Of a stretch of 64,000 nt of DNA, positions 12,301 to 23,300 are shown one piece after another. Source of the stretch: Galerina marginata (Eukaryota > Basidiomycota > Agaricomycetes > Agaricales > Galerinaceae); assembly GCA_023014335.1 (NCBI GenBank), contig JAECYW010000024.1:1-64000 (forward strand), given 5' to 3'. Position 1 is the first letter of the stretch, and each line of letters begins with the position of its first letter. A program made the position numbers and the translations under genes. The notes beneath the pieces are model-generated. The model was not told where the DNA came from. It searched no databases and was given only the letters and a program-made list of their open reading frames with translations.

Positions 12301-15300
12301 GCCACACTTATCAAAATGAGATCTCCCTGAGAGTCTCTTTCCCAATTAGCCGCCATCGCTCTTTATACTGTAATTGACATTCGACCAGGACAAGTGATTT
12401 GACGCGATAACTCTTTTACAGCCTCCGTTGTGCGTCAGCTGGACGTATGCGTCTAGATGCGTCTGCTCGATCCCTGTGAACGTCCTGCTTGAAGCTTCCG
12501 ACCAGAATTCGCGGGTCGGGAGGACCCGATAGCTGGACGTCTTTTGGCTTTCATGTGATGCCCTTCAGAGCGAATCATTGGCAGAGAGGGGCCTATTACA
12601 CTGAATCAGCAGACGCGCCTAAAATTAAAGCGCACTCGTATCTGATAAACACATCATCATCAGGTTGCAACGACTTCCACCCAAATCCTTGCTCATCGAA
12701 ACCACATTCTCACCACGAAGTTAAATCCTGCTTGAAGCAATGCAGGTCCGTCTGGCTTCTTCGAAATTAACACATTCCTCACCGACCCTTCCTCACTTTT
12801 CATTACTTACCGGCTCTACCCTGCACAGGCCCAGGTCCTCCCCGAGCCGCTGGCTATCTGCGTTGTCGTCTCTGGATGTACATAGTGATCAGTGGCTGGC
12901 GCCACATCACTACATAATGATAATATTCATTCCGATTACCTCGAACGCGTTGGATAGGCGAGTATACCTGCGTGAGCCCCGACTTTCGAACATCCCAACT
13001 GCATGTACTACAAGTAATGTATTTTGAGATGATTAGAATGAGAGACAGGCTTCAGGACTAGTTAATTGGCCTAACACCTCGAACTGATCCCAAGAAAACG
13101 AGAACGAGCTGGGAGCGCACGCAATTAAGCTACCCAAAACCAATCGGCGCCATTAAATCCGCTGTTCAACGATTATCCGAGCCTATCTGTGCAACAAAAG
13201 CCCATATGATATGTGATACAGCTTTACTCGTGACGCTCAACGCGTTTCTTCCTTGCTAATGGATATCCAACTCCCATGAGGCGTTATTCGCGACATAAAA
13301 GAACCACTCAGCATGAAACAAACCAGTAATTGACACTGACACGGTAACTACGGCATCACTCCCTGGAACTTCAACTCATTAAGCTTGTTTCTACCTGCCC
13401 AAAAAAGCTGTGTAGACCGCGTTTGATTTCCTGTCGAGATGGTTTTGAATCCATAATATTAACTTCTGCCTGACGAATACTTACCTGTAGATTCAGACGA
13501 GTCGCGGGAATGAGGTCTGCTCGATGCCTTGCAGGGATATTTAATGCTCACCTCGAGGCTTTAGACTGGTATTCATTTCTATAAGAACTTGACCCGCACG
13601 CTGGTGTATACCCGAAGGCGCAATTCAGTGACGGCCAAAAAAGAACTGATAGAGTGGTTGCATTGATTGACGAAAAACACGGCTTGTATCGAAGCTTTAG
13701 TTCGGCCTTCGGTTAATAATACTACTTAAATACCAGTACTCGTTTAATCACCAACGTTGGTGGTCAAGATGACATTGAGTCCACCCGTGTCGGATCGTAG
13801 GTCGGATCTGCCTTCGTCCTACGGTACTCGCTCAACGGCTTCTCTTTTAAAATCCCTCCAATGGGCAGAAATCGGAATATAAGCTCACTGGAGTAAGGCC
13901 TTACTTCACCTGGAGAGCAACTAAAGAGTAGCTCAGTCTCGGAAAGGCACTGTTCGCTCCGTGGCCCACGCTACGAGTACTCGTTTAAATATTATTTCTT
14001 TCCCGAACCCAATCCGTCTAGACTTACGAAGATGTGAGATCATACGCATCGTTATTCGGACACCTTCAGAATTGAAAACGTATACGTACAGTATAATCAC
14101 ACTGATTGCACTAGACTAAATAAAACCATAAATTTAATTCTAGTATACAAAAGCCCTTCTGATGACCCGCTCTCGTAGTAGGTTTGTCGGTGCGGTCAGT
14201 TACTAGCGCCAGAGATCTTAGTCACCGATGTTTAAAGAATAAAGTGACGAATTCACGTGGAATTAGCCTGGAAAGTTATATTTGGAGATTGACATGGTTT
14301 CACTCTTCCCATGTTAATCCAATGCTGTTGACGCCCCGGTTACATTTGACAGATTTATCAGTCCCAACAATCAGTAAAATATGCATACGAATAAATTTAG
14401 ATATCCCGCGGTATCGGGAAACTGAAAGCACGTTGAATGGGAACGAATTTTTTTTTTGCAAGCTAGCAATGTCATTGAAAACACTTCTTGACAGATTGTG
14501 GGTGTGAGAGATTGAGCGCGAGTCGACCCCCAAATGTGACTTCCGATTTTTCTTTAGACAAAAACCACACCAAGTAAGCTTGCATATCATTGATTTTTGT
14601 TCTAACACCTGTTCCTACGAAGCCAAAACCACTCAAGAGCCTTTACTTTTGTCGGGGTCAGAGATTAGGTACGGAGGCTGGATTGATATGTCGACCTTGC
14701 GCTATCAGATGAGATATTTCACGCTTCTTCTGGCAGTTGAGGAAGTGTCAGGGCAGCCACGAGAGAAGACAGACGACGGAAACTTTGGGTACTGGTGCAT
14801 GAATATTTATGAAATACGTTCCTTTTTAGCATTGGCATGGCGTCAATACCACCTGAGTATATTCGTTGACCCTCGAGGCGATTGAATATGACATGTACGC
14901 CAATAATTTCCTGACATCCACACCAATTTCATGAGTTTAAAATATTTAGTTGATGAACTACACGACCGAGTCGTTTTCTTATCGTTCACAAGACACCCGG
15001 GTTTGCACGTTTCAATGAGTGAATTCGTCTTCAAGAATGACTGCGCTACCACAACCTTTAGAACAGCGGTAAAACCATTCTCCGCTACGGTGGGATAGGT
15101 CAATCAGACGTACCCTAGCGGCTCGGGTCTGGCGGAGGTGCGTCGAGCAGGCGCGGTCTGGCAGGCGCGTGATGTTCAGAACCAAGCACTGACCAAGCAA
15201 CGACGTTTTCGTCACTCTGCCGCGTCCATCTACATTCCGACAGTGCTGATACCTAATCTAATCCGAGCTCGGCCTGCTGGCGCCAGAGTTCACTCCTACA

Positions 15301-15751
15301 ATGGTCGACGTGCAGCTACTGTTTCCTGACCAAACTAAGTTAGACGCCGGTCCTTGAGCTTATTAGCTGATAAGGAGGAAAAAATTGTGTAGCCACGCTC
15401 GTCAATAACCAAGTAATACATACCAGTGCGCACCGAAAGTTTTACAGTGCAGTTATTCTCCCGCATTCCGGGCATTTACATTGCATTACGACTGGTTCCG
15501 ATAAACGTGACTCGAACATCGACGTTTTTGGGCCCATTGGGGCCATGTAGTAAACATTCCGGGAGCATCTGGGACAAATGACGGTCCAGCTGGCCCGTTG
15601 CAGTATTGGTATTTCCATTGTTCTGCAGTGGCACTCGTTCTTTGGGCCACAGTGGTCCGCAACAAGTATATATCTACTCGGTGGCTACCTTACCCTCCTA
15701 TTATCACTCGGACACTCCACTTTTCGAGTTTCGTTGCTTCATCCAAAGTCT
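9346..15751. other. 6.4-kb stretch without a recognisable gene
   Basis: The first few hundred bases must contain the Galpha promoter and 5'UTR, and the last ~80 bases before the F-box ATG include a TATATAT at 15667-15673. Between them are only short ORFs (60-120 codons) on both strands, Ser/Pro/His-rich or without recognisable motif. A few, such as 11458-11817 plus (NTPYGLSSESLFSLFKV) and 15012-15215 minus, could be remnants or exons of unknown genes, but I cannot support a gene model. Only a heptamer satellite at 10718 stands out. Confidence 0.45.
10718..10763. repeat. Heptamer microsatellite (CTCGTTA)n
   Basis: Six perfect tandem copies of CTCGTTA occupy 10718-10759, followed by a partial seventh. 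It lies in gene-free DNA about 1.4 kb upstream of the Galpha start. Confidence 0.9.
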
Positions 15752-17182
15752 ATGAATTCACTTGCCGTCCACAGCCTTTTGAGGTGCAATGACACACCCG
15801 ACGCTATTGGAAGAAGCCATATTCTTGACTGTATGCAGAACCTAGACCACCTGCTCGATGGAAAATCCTCCAGAAAAGCACAACTCCTCGCCCTCCTCGC
15901 AGCCGTGATAAAAGAAGAGGAAGAGCTCATAACCCGCAAGCGGTCACTCTCTGGGATTCTATCGTCGATCCGACTCATTCCACCCGAAATTGTTGGCATT
16001 TTTGTTGGCTTTGCGTTCGATGGACTCCGGCCATTCGAACTCTTGGAATACACCCGCGTCAGCCGAGGTTGGAGGGAGGCTATTTTGAAGACGCCGAGTC
16101 TCTGGACAATTCTGTCGCTCCCAATCCACGTCACGAATAGGAATATTTACCAGGTTATTGAAGGAATTAAGCTGTGGATTGAACGCACTGGAATTCTCCC
16201 CCTTTCCATTTCCTTGGAAGGAACAGTTTCGAATCTTACATGTGCTCGGACGCTTATGCTCTCTCTGCCCGAAAAGCGCAGATGCGCTTCTTTATTTTTA
16301 GGTCCTCGGTTTGTAGACGCTTTGGTTGACGACAATTCTCCACCCGCGTTCGAGAACCTGGGTTCATTTACAGCTCTACCAACAGAATATTCCTCGGAGT
16401 TTCGGCTCAAGTCACTATCACTTCGTTGCTATCGTTCAATTTCCGCAAGTAATTTCGTGGCACCTTGGCCCTTCCTGCGTCATTTGGACCTGGAGTGTCC
16501 GTCATTGACATTCGGTTATTTGACGATCATACTGAAGTGTACGAACGTCGAAGAATGCTCTTTTACCTTCCACATATCAAATGCTAGGATGGATTCCGCT
16601 TATTCTATCGACAACGACCAGGATGTAGGAATTACCACGCTGCATTACTTGCGGAAGCTGCGCCTCGTAAATTTCAGAAGTACCGGTGGCATCCTACCTC
16701 ATTTAATCCTTCCCAAATTGGACGACCTAGAACTTCGCGCAGCTACGAAATATTCCGGGGACAATGGTCACCTATTCCCACAGGACTCGATTGCGGACGT
16801 CGCAGATTTAATCGAGCGTTCGGGCTGTCAACTCGAACGGCTTTATTTGCGCGAGTTAGAACTCGATGAAGAGAGTTCGCTGCCAGTTTTACTCCCCCAT
16901 CTGATGTTTCTAGTTAACCTATCAATTGGTCATTCATTCGTCGCCATTCCACATATCCTGGACGCAGTGGCAGATGGGGAAAGTCTCCCAGCTCTCAGAA
17001 CTCTTCAGTTGGTCGCCCCACACGATACTATTAGCCCATATACGTTCCATAATAGCGTCAGTTTTCATCCGAAGCTTGAAACAGCGCGATTGGACAGTGA
17101 AGACGGGCACAATTGGAAGGTCCCTACCAATAACATAATCTGGTGCCGTCACAGCTCGACTATCGAAGTCTTAGAGAATTGA
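15752..17182 (+). CDS. F-box domain protein (single exon)
   Basis: This is a probable substrate-recognition subunit of an SCF-type ubiquitin ligase. The 476-aa ORF is uninterrupted. Residues ~10-45 form a polar helix (KAQLLALLAAVIKEEEELI), as in many agaricomycete F-box proteins. The F-box-like segment follows at ~50-105, with IRLIPPEIVGIFVGFAF, then TRVSRGWREAILKTPSLWTIL, the usual 'VSRGWR...TPSLW' signature. The remainder is Leu-rich and irregular (for example LRHLDLECPSL, LRKLRLVNFRS), consistent with degenerate leucine-rich repeats that would bind substrates. The frame stays open upstream to an ATG at 15578. I chose 15752 (MNSLAVH) because the upstream 58 residues look like translated promoter and a TATATAT lies at 15667. 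Substrate and regulation are unknown. Confidence 0.85.
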   Translation: MNSLAVHSLLRCNDTPDAIGRSHILDCMQNLDHLLDGKSSRKAQLLALLAAVIKEEEELITRKRSLSGILSSIRLIPPEIVGIFVGFAFDGLRPFELLEYTRVSRGWREAILKTPSLWTILSLPIHVTNRNIYQVIEGIKLWIERTGILPLSISLEGTVSNLTCARTLMLSLPEKRRCASLFLGPRFVDALVDDNSPPAFENLGSFTALPTEYSSEFRLKSLSLRCYRSISASNFVAPWPFLRHLDLECPSLTFGYLTIILKCTNVEECSFTFHISNARMDSAYSIDNDQDVGITTLHYLRKLRLVNFRSTGGILPHLILPKLDDLELRAATKYSGDNGHLFPQDSIADVADLIERSGCQLERLYLRELELDEESSLPVLLPHLMFLVNLSIGHSFVAIPHILDAVADGESLPALRTLQLVAPHDTISPYTFHNSVSFHPKLETARLDSEDGHNWKVPTNNIIWCRHSSTIEVLEN

Positions 17183-17859
17183 CGCCAGCAATTTCCTGTG
17201 CATTTTTATCTCCATACATTTATCACTTCAATTTTTGCCTTTAGTCCATACGATACCAGTTGTGCTTTCTGACGCAAGATAAAATATTGACTATTAAATT
17301 ACTATTTCTTTTAACTGTGCTTGTATTTCATAGACGTATGGCCAAGTGATTGATTTGTACATTCGACAATGGAACTGCTTAATGAATGGCCAGCGCAATA
17401 TAGTCGTCGCGTACATAGAAGCATTCCCAACATATTAATACAACGAACAGCGTCGTCGCACATTCATTGGAAACAAATTCAGGCTTTCCAAGCGCACCAA
17501 AGCTCGGAGGCGATGTAGCGTGTCAATTGTCTGGCTTTGATCCGTGGACGCTTCCAGTTCCCGCTTCCCAGACCGCTTCTTGATCCGGTATGCACCTTTT
17601 TTAGAACAAATGGTCCTGAAAGATTCCGTACATAGAGCGTTTGAAAGTCGACGTCGCCATAGAAGTAGGGGAGATTATAATGACGACTTCGACGGTTGAC
17701 CGGTCCGGCTTCTAGTCGTTTTTGTTTCGGCTGGTAAGCTGGTTCGAGAAGCGGTGCCCGAGGTGCTTATCGTGCTGACCGGAAGCTGGAACTGAGAAGA
17801 AGAAAATCTGTAAGTAAAATTATTAGCAGAATAGAGGAGGCAATAAGCAATTTGAACGA
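17183..17859. other. Intergenic spacer between F-box gene and the duplicated block
   Basis: This stretch holds the 3' flank of the F-box gene and A/T-rich spacer. No ORF or repeat was recognised. Confidence 0.5.
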
Positions 17860-18289
17860 TCTAAGTCAGAAGTAGAAAGAAGCGCAAGGTAGGAACGGTC
17901 CTGAGCCGAGGTGTTCGGGACCTGTCAGAACAAGACAGTTGAATGGACTTGGAGGCGTTCCATTAATTTTATGGAATTCGACGGATTTAAATGTGGTAAT
18001 TTTACCCCTTGTTAGAATTACAGCTGGAGTAAAAAGTAATGAAAGGGTAGTTCGAGGGAGGCGTCTGGGTAAAAGTAAGCGACAGAGTGGGTATGAGGGG
18101 GTGAAAGGGCCATTGTAGGGCGATCAAGTGTAAACAAATGCAAGAGGTATGCGGAACAAAAATCTCTTACACAAGGTCGGAAATCAGGATTAAGGACAGG
18201 TGAGCCACCCTCCCCCCCTTCCGGCCATCAACGGCAGGCCATGGAAGAAACCAAGGACAGGTGTGTAGCGTCTCGTCGCCTTCCTGATA

Positions 18290-19162
18290 TTAAGCAAGCC
18301 AGAAGACAATGAGGGAACTGGCCAGAAGTAAAGCTAAGGCAAAGCTCAAGTATCCGCATTCGACTTTGAGAGCGCCGCTAGTCGGGTCCGAAGTAGTCTG
18401 TGGTAGGTTGACAGTTTGTACGACCGTGAAGATGCTACTGCTGGAAGTCGTCAAGCTATTCCCTGTGTCGGTGGTCGAGATTGAAATTGAGACTACATGA
18501 GTAACAGGCGTCGGAGGCGACGGTAAAGGGGAGTGTGGTGGCGGTGTCGCAGACGTTATAAGGCTGGTTGACGAGACGCTGCCCGAGTTATGGGAAGTTT
18601 GAGAGGCAGACGACGACAACGACGGCGTTGAGGACGAGGTCAAACTTGAGGAAGAGGCAGGCACTAAGTCGGTCAAAAGGCTATTAGCACATCATACCAA
18701 AAAAATGGCTGAAGAGCGGAATAATGGGAATAGGACGACTGAGGTCGTTGAAGAAGACAAAAAGAGACAAAGAAAGGGAGAATTTAAACTCACAAGTTGA
18801 GCACATTTGGCTTAAAACGCCACTAACGGCAGCTCTATCCTCGATTGTGCATGAATCCTGAGCACATTGAGCTGTGGAAGTCGTGGAATCTGAGTGCGCG
18901 CATAGGCAGGCCGCGTCGCTGCTAGTAGAAAACAAAGCAAGGGCACTTCAACGTCGAAGAAGGTAAGATACAGAAAAATAACTCAAAGCTTGCAGCCATT
19001 CGTAGCGGCGGCCTTCGATGCACATGAGCCCGCACACGTAGGCAGGTCATCTATCCCAACAGATTGTCCAGCTGCTTTGCCCACGTAGTTGAGGACGGTA
19101 CTGAGGCTCAATATCACAAGTAAGGCGCGGTTGAAGCTGGCATAACTAGAATATTTGAACAT
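18290..19162 (-). pseudogene. CFEM-domain GPI-anchored protein, copy 1, splice sites broken
   Basis: This is the paralogue of the intact gene at 50145-51021. The ATG at 19162 opens a signal peptide (MFKYSSYASFNRALLVILSL), followed by the first CFEM cysteines (LPTCAGSCASKAAATNGC). The intact copy has a GTGAGT donor after exon 1; here the aligned bases read TTGAGT (18985-18986), and unspliced reading hits TGA at once after GCKL. Exon 2 (18794-18921) still encodes SDAACLCAHSDS through SQMCST with a good donor. The next acceptor, AAG in the intact copy, reads GAT here (18691-18693), and the only nearby AG (AATAG) leads to an immediate stop. Exon 3 from ~18690 keeps the Ser/Thr/Pro-rich linker and the hydrophobic GPI-type tail ending VFWLA. 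Two independent splice-site losses make a pseudogene likely; use of non-canonical or distant sites cannot be excluded from sequence. Confidence 0.75.
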
Positions 19163-19847
19163 AATGACCCAGAATATCGTGAAATAATGAACCTATGCGG
19201 GCAAAATGGTGATGAGGTGGCGTGAAGGGGAATCGTGTATGAAGCGCTCAGTATGTAATAGTGCTTAACAAAAACCACCGCAGTGTCTTGACCGAATAAA
19301 AGATAGACAGTGGCTGGCAGACCGTATGACAAGACAAGACGATACAAGCAGCTTACAACGAGAAGTAAGGACCGTGGCCGTCGTGGTGACAGTTCAAACG
19401 CTGTTTTGAAACCGTTTGGTGAGTGTGGGCAAAAGCGGGTGTGTGCCTGGATCATGTGCGTTGCTAAATATACATAATCTGAAGATTAAAAATAGAATGA
19501 TCATCTTGACAGTCATTTATGTCGTCGGTCCTCAAGGATCGAAAGAATGGGCGAAGTGGAGTGAACAACATCCCAATACAAATTGGATGTTGTTGTCACT
19601 GAAAGTGCCATCATGTTACCCGCTGAGCTTTGAGTGCTTTCGATCGGCGCCAAAACAACCCTTAGGGCATTTCTTATCCATCAATATGGCAACAATGAAG
19701 GATCAAATATAGTGTTGTACAAATCAAAAGGTACGCCTTAAAGTTGTGTAAGTACTAGCGTATGAAAATTACTCGACTAAGAACTGCCCAAGAAATATCA
19801 AATGAGATCGCTAGTCATTGTCCAACTATCAACCCGTTCCAACCACC
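19163..19847. other. Spacer between CFEM copy 1 and SSP copy 1
   Basis: This stretch contains the promoter side of the CFEM copy and the 3' flank of the SSP gene (both on the minus strand). It aligns with 51022-51743 in copy 2 with scattered indels. No further gene was seen. Confidence 0.55.
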
Positions 19848-20289
19848 CTAGTCGCAAAAGATTCCGTAGCTTTGATATTCGGCGACGCTGGTAAAAACGC
19901 AAGTTCCAGTGGTATCGGTGTCCAGCCTCTGGATTACGCCCCCAGCTTGGTTGTTCTGCGGATACAAGCTGATGTGGCAATTTCCCGCAGCCTCGGTGAC
20001 CACGATCGAAGCTTGTTTCGGGTTGAAGTTCCCTTTGCAGGGACTGCCTGGGGATGGTGCACAGGAGATCGTAGTTCCGTGTCCGCAGGCTGCGACAAGG
20101 AACGAGTCAGCATAAAATTGCGAAGGATAAGAGCGCACACTTACATGTGCCCAGAGGTGCGACGTTGAAGGCAACGGGTCTGCCCTGGCGAGCGGCAAGC
20201 TCTTGAACTTCAGCGCCGGCAACGGCGACACTGATTGCTTGGCTGGTAAAGACGCTGGTAAGGAGGAAGGTGATGCTAATGAACTTCAT
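19848..20289 (-). CDS. Small secreted cysteine-containing protein, copy 1
   Basis: This encodes an unrecognised 128-aa secreted protein (effector-like by size). Exons 20145-20289 and 19848-20089 join with a 55-nt GT-AG intron. Residues 1-~20 are a signal peptide (MKFISITFLLTSVFTSQAIS), followed by a short propeptide-like stretch ending in AARQGR. The mature part has six cysteines (SCGHGTTISC, SPCKGNF, AGNCHISLY, TGTCVFTSV, FCD). The protein matches the copy at 51744-52186 exactly from residue 21 to the end; the only two amino-acid differences (T7/A7, S20/G20) are in the signal peptide, against 14 synonymous differences. A TATA box lies at 20337-20343, about 50 nt upstream of the ATG. The CFEM copy is the downstream neighbour on the same strand. 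I do not know the family or the function. Confidence 0.85.
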
Positions 20290-20336
20290 CTTTGGTAGTC
20301 CGTGGAACTGAAAAACTCTGGTTGAATAGCAGCCCC

Positions 20337-20343
20337 TTTTATA
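20337..20343 (-). promoter_or_regulatory. TATA box of SSP copy 1
   Basis: TATAAAA on the minus strand, within GGGTATAAAAGGGG, lies about 48 nt upstream of the SSP ATG. It is conserved at the equivalent place in copy 2 (52234-52240). Confidence 0.6.
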
Positions 20344-23300
20344 CCCAAACTACTCCCCAAAAGCGGTGGAGGAAGGTCAACACAAAATTGAATCCCCACT
20401 GTCTGCACCCGTCAACTTTCTTCTCCCCACACATACCCGTAAAATGAGAGCCCTGGTCCTTGTCACTACCTATACCCGATCGTTTCTTTACCCGTAACCT
20501 GCGGGTTTTACGGCCAAACAGCACGACCTTGGGTATCCACAATGGTTTCGAAATCATTGAAATACGTTAAAAATAATGGTTTTGGTAATATCTCCTTCGT
20601 GCTTGGTTCATTATAAACGATCGTGGCCTCGTTCTATGTATGGTGGGGACAGTAATTCATACCGTACCCGCACCCACGCGGCTTTACATACCCGTGGCAA
20701 TCGCCTAGATAGAATCACCCGCCACAAAATTCATACTCGAGTAATGGCCCGTAGTATTCCGTCTCTAAAGCGTCCTTCAACTCCATAATCTATTCCCCAG
20801 CTCATGACCCGGTTATTGACACAGTATTTTTCGCGAAATAGAAGGCAGCATGTCCTGGCCCTTTAAGAATCTAGCTGGCCCAGCGAGTTTCGTTGCTACA
20901 ACATTTTTTTGACATCAACCCATAAGCAGGTGTGTCCAAATTGGGATAATTGACTGACGCGACCCGATTTATTTTGGTGATCAAAAGCTCCATGGTGGAA
21001 AGTTAGTTCAGGTTGAGTGAGTCGACTACATAAATTCCTCGGTCGCTAAAATACCAATTTCTGTCCTGTAAATCCTACGAATATGCTGCTATCGCTGGCA
21101 GAATTGACAATAAATTCCTGTTGTCGAAAGCCGCGTCCTCGATGTCCAGAGTAGAAAATGTTCTTATGGTGTGATCTACAAAACAAAAGCCGTCCAGCCC
21201 ACATTCGTCGACTCACATTGTCATTCCGCGTGGGGCCGCCTAAGATACGTCCAATACTTCCAAACAGCAACTATCCAGTCCCTTACCGTTTGGCCCGCGC
21301 TTGTTGTTATATCTTACTCCGTGTTTCTAGAAAGCGGGGAACTTAGGCTTCATTTCGAAATCGCCGGTCCGAGGCCCGACGTCAGCCCTACTATGCTCCA
21401 CTAACTTGGGTAAGTATCTTGCGGAGGTTGGGAAGAAATATTTAGAAGCTGTCTCAATTCTATTCAGAAACTCCTTGACCTTGACTTCCCGTTTCTCCTG
21501 TCCTTTTCCCGCCCATGAAGGCCGCCACTTTTTGGGGTACGGAACGGTAAAACGACGCGTGCCAACCAGAAAGCTTCTATCTCAGTCGTTACTGGTATTT
21601 CGCCTTCAATCAGCATATGATTTATAACGATTAATTGGCCTGGAAGGTCAATTGGGCTTTGAGGGAGTTATCCGTGGGGGATCCTAGATGGGTCCGTTTC
21701 TCCAAAAAACTTATCATATTGGGGCGCACACTGCATGGTTTACGAGATACACCGCAGTATCTTAGCACGTCGCCTCGCTTCGGCTTGGATTCCCTTCATT
21801 TTGAAAGCATGACAAGAACGCCTAGATAGGAATGCGTCCGGTTTACCTATCCGTTGAGTTAATTTAATATTTAATGCTTCAACCGCCTTCCCCATTGCTT
21901 CCCCTGTCAATCTATTCTAGTTTACTTCCTTCGATCTTGCGCAGCGTGAAACAACTGTAATTCGCCTTTAAGTGCGACGGAGTCGAGGTGGTGAGAATGT
22001 CGGTTTCGGGCTTGAAGGCTGCCAAGTTACGGCCTCTCAATCCTGATCCTCGCTTGTTAAACTCCATTGGCGCTGGCTCATTGTGAGCAAGTGCACGCCT
22101 GAAAGCTCTGCCTGCAGGGCGGCCTGCTTCCTATTGCGTTATTTGCTGGGAATTTCAATTTCGGGCTTCAAGGCTACCTTGCTACGGCGTCTCAAGCCCA
22201 CTCCTCGATTAGGAAAATCCATTGACAATGACTTAATTCGAGGAAATGTCAGAGTCAAATTCCATTGCGTTATTGGACATGCACGAGGGGCTTCCTTTTA
22301 GTTCTAACACCCCGAGTCGACCATCATGTCAAACATGGGATTAAATAATGGCAATATTGTACTCGAGTAGAATACTCACTTGAAGTAAAATTTATTGTCG
22401 ATTGGGAAGTTGCGGTAGACAAAAGATCTTACTCAATTCTCGAAATATTTTCATTGCCGGTTAATTGTGCTTGTGTTTATCAAATCGTCCCCTCAGTCAG
22501 GCATCTATTGCCAACGGACGGATGTGCGAGAATGTCTAAAATCGGTATATCGAGTACCCTTTGTGCGATATTGTAATAAACTTTCTGAGCGCCTGGTGAA
22601 TGGCAGTAACCAACAAAGTAATAAGATTTCAAATAATCATACGTGAAGACTGTGCGGAATCGAGAAAGAGGATTACGGTATAAAACACTGCCCTGGATGA
22701 CTGGAGGCCTTTCCTTGAACCATGGCTCTTGACGGCGTGCGGATGGGATTGTTCGCCAGCAGAAGTCATGGAAGAGGAACGAAGCAATCTAATAAACGCG
22801 GTCAGTACACAAGAAAATCACGGAAAATGCTGAAAGAGTCTGACACGTATCCGGATTTACCGACATTTCACTAATATTAACCCACATGTCGTCGCAATTT
22901 TCATTCGTGATAAGCCGTAAAATCATTGGACACATGGCAGGAATTGCAGTGCACATCCATTAAGAAGTTGGACGTTGTGTGAAGGTCAATGCTGTGGCGA
23001 GCGAGTCTTCAGTGAATTTGGCATTGACGACGGTAAAAAGTAAACGTAAAGTCAATATGAACTGCTGTACCGAGCAAGGAGGCGCCGCCCTGGAAACCTC
23101 AACGAGAGGGTAAATGTGGAGAAATGAATGCCGATACGTTTTATCTAGACACTAAAGTGATAAAAAATTTTGGAAAGGCGATCATGAAGAACGCCGTGTT
23201 CAGGAAAACAGATCAATAGGCGGATGGACGAACTCGTGTATTTTTCTGGACACCAATAAGGCTGAATAGGTCTTTGAACGAACTCAAGACAGATCAAACC

